A stretch of 64,000 nt of DNA from Candidatus Aminicenantota bacterium. GTDB taxonomy: Bacteria > Acidobacteriota > Aminicenantia > Aminicenantales > Saccharicenantaceae. Shown here piece by piece: positions 61,419 to 64,000 of this stretch. The notes below the pieces were generated by a model that saw nothing but the letters and a program-made list of their open reading frames with translations, did not search any database and was not told where the DNA came from. A program made the translations under genes and the position numbers. The stretch covers positions 62,001 to 126,000 of the forward strand of contig JACIYJ010000009.1 of the NCBI GenBank assembly GCA_014360015.1, in the 5' to 3' direction. How positions within the stretch are numbered: position 1 is the stretch's first letter; every line of letters starts with the position of its first letter.

Positions 61419-62453
61419 ATGAGCACCCTGCAAGATAAGATAAAAGAATATCGGCAGCTCTTTACCGACCTGGCTTCTAAGGTTAAAGAAGCTAAGGAAG
61501 CGGAAGAGCTGCGACAGCTATTTCTGGGACGGAAAAAGGGTCATCTAACTCTTCTTTTTGAAGAGCTCAAGAATCTCCCGCTTGAAGAAAAAAAGGCCGC
61601 GGGTAAAGCCCTGAATGAATTCAAAGAAGAAATCCAGAAGCTTATGACCGAGCTTGAACAAAAATGCCAGACCCGCAAACCAGAGAGATTGATTGATGAT
61701 TTAACTCAGCCAGGAAGAAAGCTTTACTGGGGTTCACCGCATCCAATTACTCTTTTTCAGAGAGAAATAGAAAGAATTTTCATCTCCATGGGCTTTTCGG
61801 TGGAAGAAGGACCGGAAATCGAAACAGATTATTACAATTTTGAAGCTCTGAACTTTCCACCTCATCATCCGGCCCGGGATAGTTGGGACACTCTTTACAT
61901 CAACGATAAACTGCTTCTACGGACCCACACTTCTCCCGTTCAGATCAGGGTGATGGAAAAGAAAAAACCACCTATCAGGATAATCATCCCCGGTAAAGTT
62001 TTCAGGCGAGAGACCCCTGACCCGACTCACCTGCCGATGTTCTACCAGGTGGAAGGCCTGGTGGTCGACAAAGGGATTACCTTTGCTCACCTGAAAGGGA
62101 CGCTGGAATATTTCATCAAAGCTCTGTTCGGTGAAAAAATCAAGCTGCGCTTCCGGCCGAGTTTTTTTCCATTCACCGAACCTTCAGCTGAGGTGGATAT
62201 AGAATGTATCGTCTGCCACGGTCAGGACCCTCATTGCCGGGTTTGCGGCGGAAGTGGCTGGAAAGAAATTCTCGGTGCTGGGATGGTTGACCCACAGGTT
62301 TTCAAAAACGTCAACATCGACCCAGAAAAATATTCTGGCTGGGCTTTCGGTCTGGGAATCGACCGAATGGCCATGTTTGCTTTTCAGATTCCAGAAATCC
62401 GTTATTTTTACGAAAACGATTTAAGATTTTTAAGGCAATTTAACCGAAAATGA
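61419..62453 (+). CDS. pheS: Phenylalanyl-tRNA synthetase alpha subunit
   Basis: PheS is the catalytic half of the heterotetrameric PheRS. The 344-residue protein has an N-terminal coiled coil and class II motifs: motif 1 around HPITLFQREIERIF, motif 2 GKVFRRETPDPTHLP with MFYQVEGLVVD, and motif 3 GWAFGLGIDRMAMF. An internal Cys cluster (IECIVCHGQDPHCRVCGGSG) is typical. It overlaps pheT by 4 bases. Confidence 0.96.
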   Translation: MSTLQDKIKEYRQLFTDLASKVKEAKEAEELRQLFLGRKKGHLTLLFEELKNLPLEEKKAAGKALNEFKEEIQKLMTELEQKCQTRKPERLIDDLTQPGRKLYWGSPHPITLFQREIERIFISMGFSVEEGPEIETDYYNFEALNFPPHHPARDSWDTLYINDKLLLRTHTSPVQIRVMEKKKPPIRIIIPGKVFRRETPDPTHLPMFYQVEGLVVDKGITFAHLKGTLEYFIKALFGEKIKLRFRPSFFPFTEPSAEVDIECIVCHGQDPHCRVCGGSGWKEILGAGMVDPQVFKNVNIDPEKYSGWAFGLGIDRMAMFAFQIPEIRYFYENDLRFLRQFNRK

Positions 62454-64000
62454 AAATATCATACGACTGGCTTAAAGAATTTGTCGACCTAACCATTTCT
62501 CCTGAAGAGCTGGCTCATTGTTTCAATCAAATCGGGTTAATGGTCGAGTCGGTGGAAAAGATTGATGGCGACACAGTTTACGAGATAGAAACTTATGCCA
62601 ACCGCCCTGACACTCTCGGCCATTTAGGTGTAGCCAGGGAAATAGCTACTCTTCTTGATCTGCCTCTCAAGACAAAAAATTGGCCCCTGGTTGAACTCTC
62701 TCAGGTGACTTCAGATTTCATTGATATCCAGATTATGGACAGCCAGCTCTGCCCGCGTTATTGTGGCCTGGTGGTAAAGGGAGTAAAGGTTGGCCCTTCT
62801 CCTGACTGGCTGAGAAAAAGAATCGAAGCTGTCGGTTTGAGGCCGATTAATAACGTGGTTGATGTCAGCAACTACGTCTGCTTTTCGCTAGGTCAACCTA
62901 TCCACACCTTCGACCTCAACAAGCTCGGCGGAGCCAGGATTATTGTCAGAAAAGCCCGGAAAGGTGAAACCATTCGCACTCTGGAAGGCAGCCTGGTGGA
63001 GCTGAGCCCCGAAATGCTGGTCATTGCCGATGAAACCAGACCGGTGGCTATAGCCGGAGTCATCGGAGGTGAAGAATCGGGAATTACAGAAGAGACCAGC
63101 GATGTCTTCATCGAAAGCGCCAACTTTGACCCGGTTTCTATTCGCCTGACAGCTAAAAAGCTGGGCCTCAGCACCGATGCTTCTTACCGGTTTGAGCGGG
63201 GCGTTGACATCAACGCTGCTCCCCTGGCCGCCACCATGGCTGCTTCTCTCCTGTGCGCTTTTGGCGGAAAAGTTTCTAAGGGATTGCTTGACGTCTATCC
63301 CAATCAGAAAAAGTCCAGGACAGTTCCTCTCCGGCTGAAGAGGATCGCCGAGCTTCTGGGTGTAGAGATTCCAGCTGAATTTGTGGTCAAGACTCTGACT
63401 GGTCTTGGACTGAAACTCAAGGAACATAAAAAAAATGTCTGGGCAGTAGAAATTCCCAGCTTCCGGGTGGACCTGGAGCGAGAAGCAGACCTGATAGAAG
63501 AGATTGCCAGGTTCTATGGCTATGATAAGATTCCGAGTGAAGTCACCCCGGTCAAATCTTTTGAACTGCCTTCTGATAGAAAAAGAGAAAAAATCTGGCG
63601 GCTAAAAGAAGTTCTCTTCCATCATGGTTTTGATGAAGTCATCAACTTCAGTTTTGCCGACCCGGAGAAAGAAAAAATTTGGCAGACCGGACGACAGCCA
63701 ATTCAACTGCAGAACCCGATTTCTTCCAGGTCTTCTATCCTGAGAACTTCTCTCTTGCCCGGTCTGATAGAAAACGCGGTCTGGAATTTTAACCGGGAAG
63801 CTGAGGGTGTCCATATTTTCGAAGTGGGTAATGTTTATTTCTGGGTAGAAGATGATGTCCACGAGGAAAACTTGTGTCTGGGAATTCTGACTACGGGTCT
63901 AAGAGAACCGCAGACCTGGAATGAGCCGAAGAAGGAAACTGACTTTTTTATCCTGAAGGGAGCCATAGAAGACCTGTTTTGCTATCTCGGATTTGATTCT
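62450..64000 (+). CDS. pheT: Phenylalanyl-tRNA synthetase beta subunit, 3' end beyond window
   Basis: PheT forms the structural and editing half of PheRS. The frame starts at ATG 62450, coupled to pheS, and is open for 517 codons to the edge. It reads MKISYDWLKEFVDLTISPEE, then NRPDTLGHLGVAREIA, LRPINNVVDVSNYV and the editing region IAGVIGGEESGI. The OB-fold (EMAP-like) tRNA-binding domain normally found at about residues 40-150 is missing: the N-terminal strand passes directly to the following domain. This short form is complete otherwise as far as visible. Confidence 0.93.
   Translation, partial: MKISYDWLKEFVDLTISPEELAHCFNQIGLMVESVEKIDGDTVYEIETYANRPDTLGHLGVAREIATLLDLPLKTKNWPLVELSQVTSDFIDIQIMDSQLCPRYCGLVVKGVKVGPSPDWLRKRIEAVGLRPINNVVDVSNYVCFSLGQPIHTFDLNKLGGARIIVRKARKGETIRTLEGSLVELSPEMLVIADETRPVAIAGVIGGEESGITEETSDVFIESANFDPVSIRLTAKKLGLSTDASYRFERGVDINAAPLAATMAASLLCAFGGKVSKGLLDVYPNQKKSRTVPLRLKRIAELLGVEIPAEFVVKTLTGLGLKLKEHKKNVWAVEIPSFRVDLEREADLIEEIARFYGYDKIPSEVTPVKSFELPSDRKREKIWRLKEVLFHHGFDEVINFSFADPEKEKIWQTGRQPIQLQNPISSRSSILRTSLLPGLIENAVWNFNREAEGVHIFEVGNVYFWVEDDVHEENLCLGILTTGLREPQTWNEPKKETDFFILKGAIEDLFCYLGFDS

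Overview
The window looks like chromosome of an uncultured anaerobic bacterium. Core genes are moderately GC-rich, densely packed into operons and interleaved on both strands. A Hox-type NAD-linked [NiFe] hydrogenase, a carbamate kinase / ornithine carbamoyltransferase cluster with a COG2403 P-loop protein, and several Glu/Lys-rich proteins of unknown function would suit the Aminicenantes/Acidobacteriota neighbourhood. That placement is my inference from gene content; no marker phylogeny was possible.

Layout, left to right. (1) 1-4275: a truncated acyl-CoA synthetase, tRNA-Val(UAC), a decayed receiver-PAS fragment next to an intact receiver-PAS-HD-GYP regulator, then tRNA-Glu and tRNA-Lys. 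(2) 4366-6835: a lipoprotein-like gene and gatCA on the minus strand. (3) 6845-12974: a hoxFUYH hydrogenase operon, with a protease and HypB encoded in one uninterrupted frame, then hypA. (4) 13134-27007: guaA-dnaE, then a degenerate receiver, valS, birA, coaX, an unknown gene, rnr, and a stand-alone SelB-type C-terminal winged-helix protein that lacks the GTPase. (5) 27093-33541, minus strand: an unknown 708-residue protein, ornithine carbamoyltransferase, carbamate kinase, the COG2403 protein and a phosphoesterase. (6) 33726-57876: a type I-B CRISPR-Cas locus. (7) 58104-64000: tRNA-Val(GAC) and the classical thrS-infC-rpmI-rplT-pheS-pheT operon.

The CRISPR array spans about 13.4 kb. I count 151 copies of a 37-bp repeat: 83 intact, one split by an IS21-type element, and 67 intact. 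The reverse complement of the repeat ends in ATTGAAAC, so crRNAs should read on the minus strand. That puts the leader beside cas4 and the oldest spacers at the left end. The cas genes run cas8b-cas7-cas5-cas3-cas6-cas1-cas2-cas4 toward the array. Upstream sits a second unit, a Cas3-like helicase without an HD domain plus an MNT-type nucleotidyltransferase, driven by a promoter that closely resembles the one before cas8b. Several spacers are near-copies of each other with point differences or one-base offsets, as expected if related viral targets were sampled repeatedly.

Expression signals worth noting: three genes (gatC, guaA, the phosphoesterase) have promoters that put the transcription start on or one base before the ATG, suggesting leaderless mRNAs. 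infC probably starts at AUU, and its end overlaps rpmI by about 100 bases. The hydrogenase protease has no ATG/GTG/TTG that preserves its active site.
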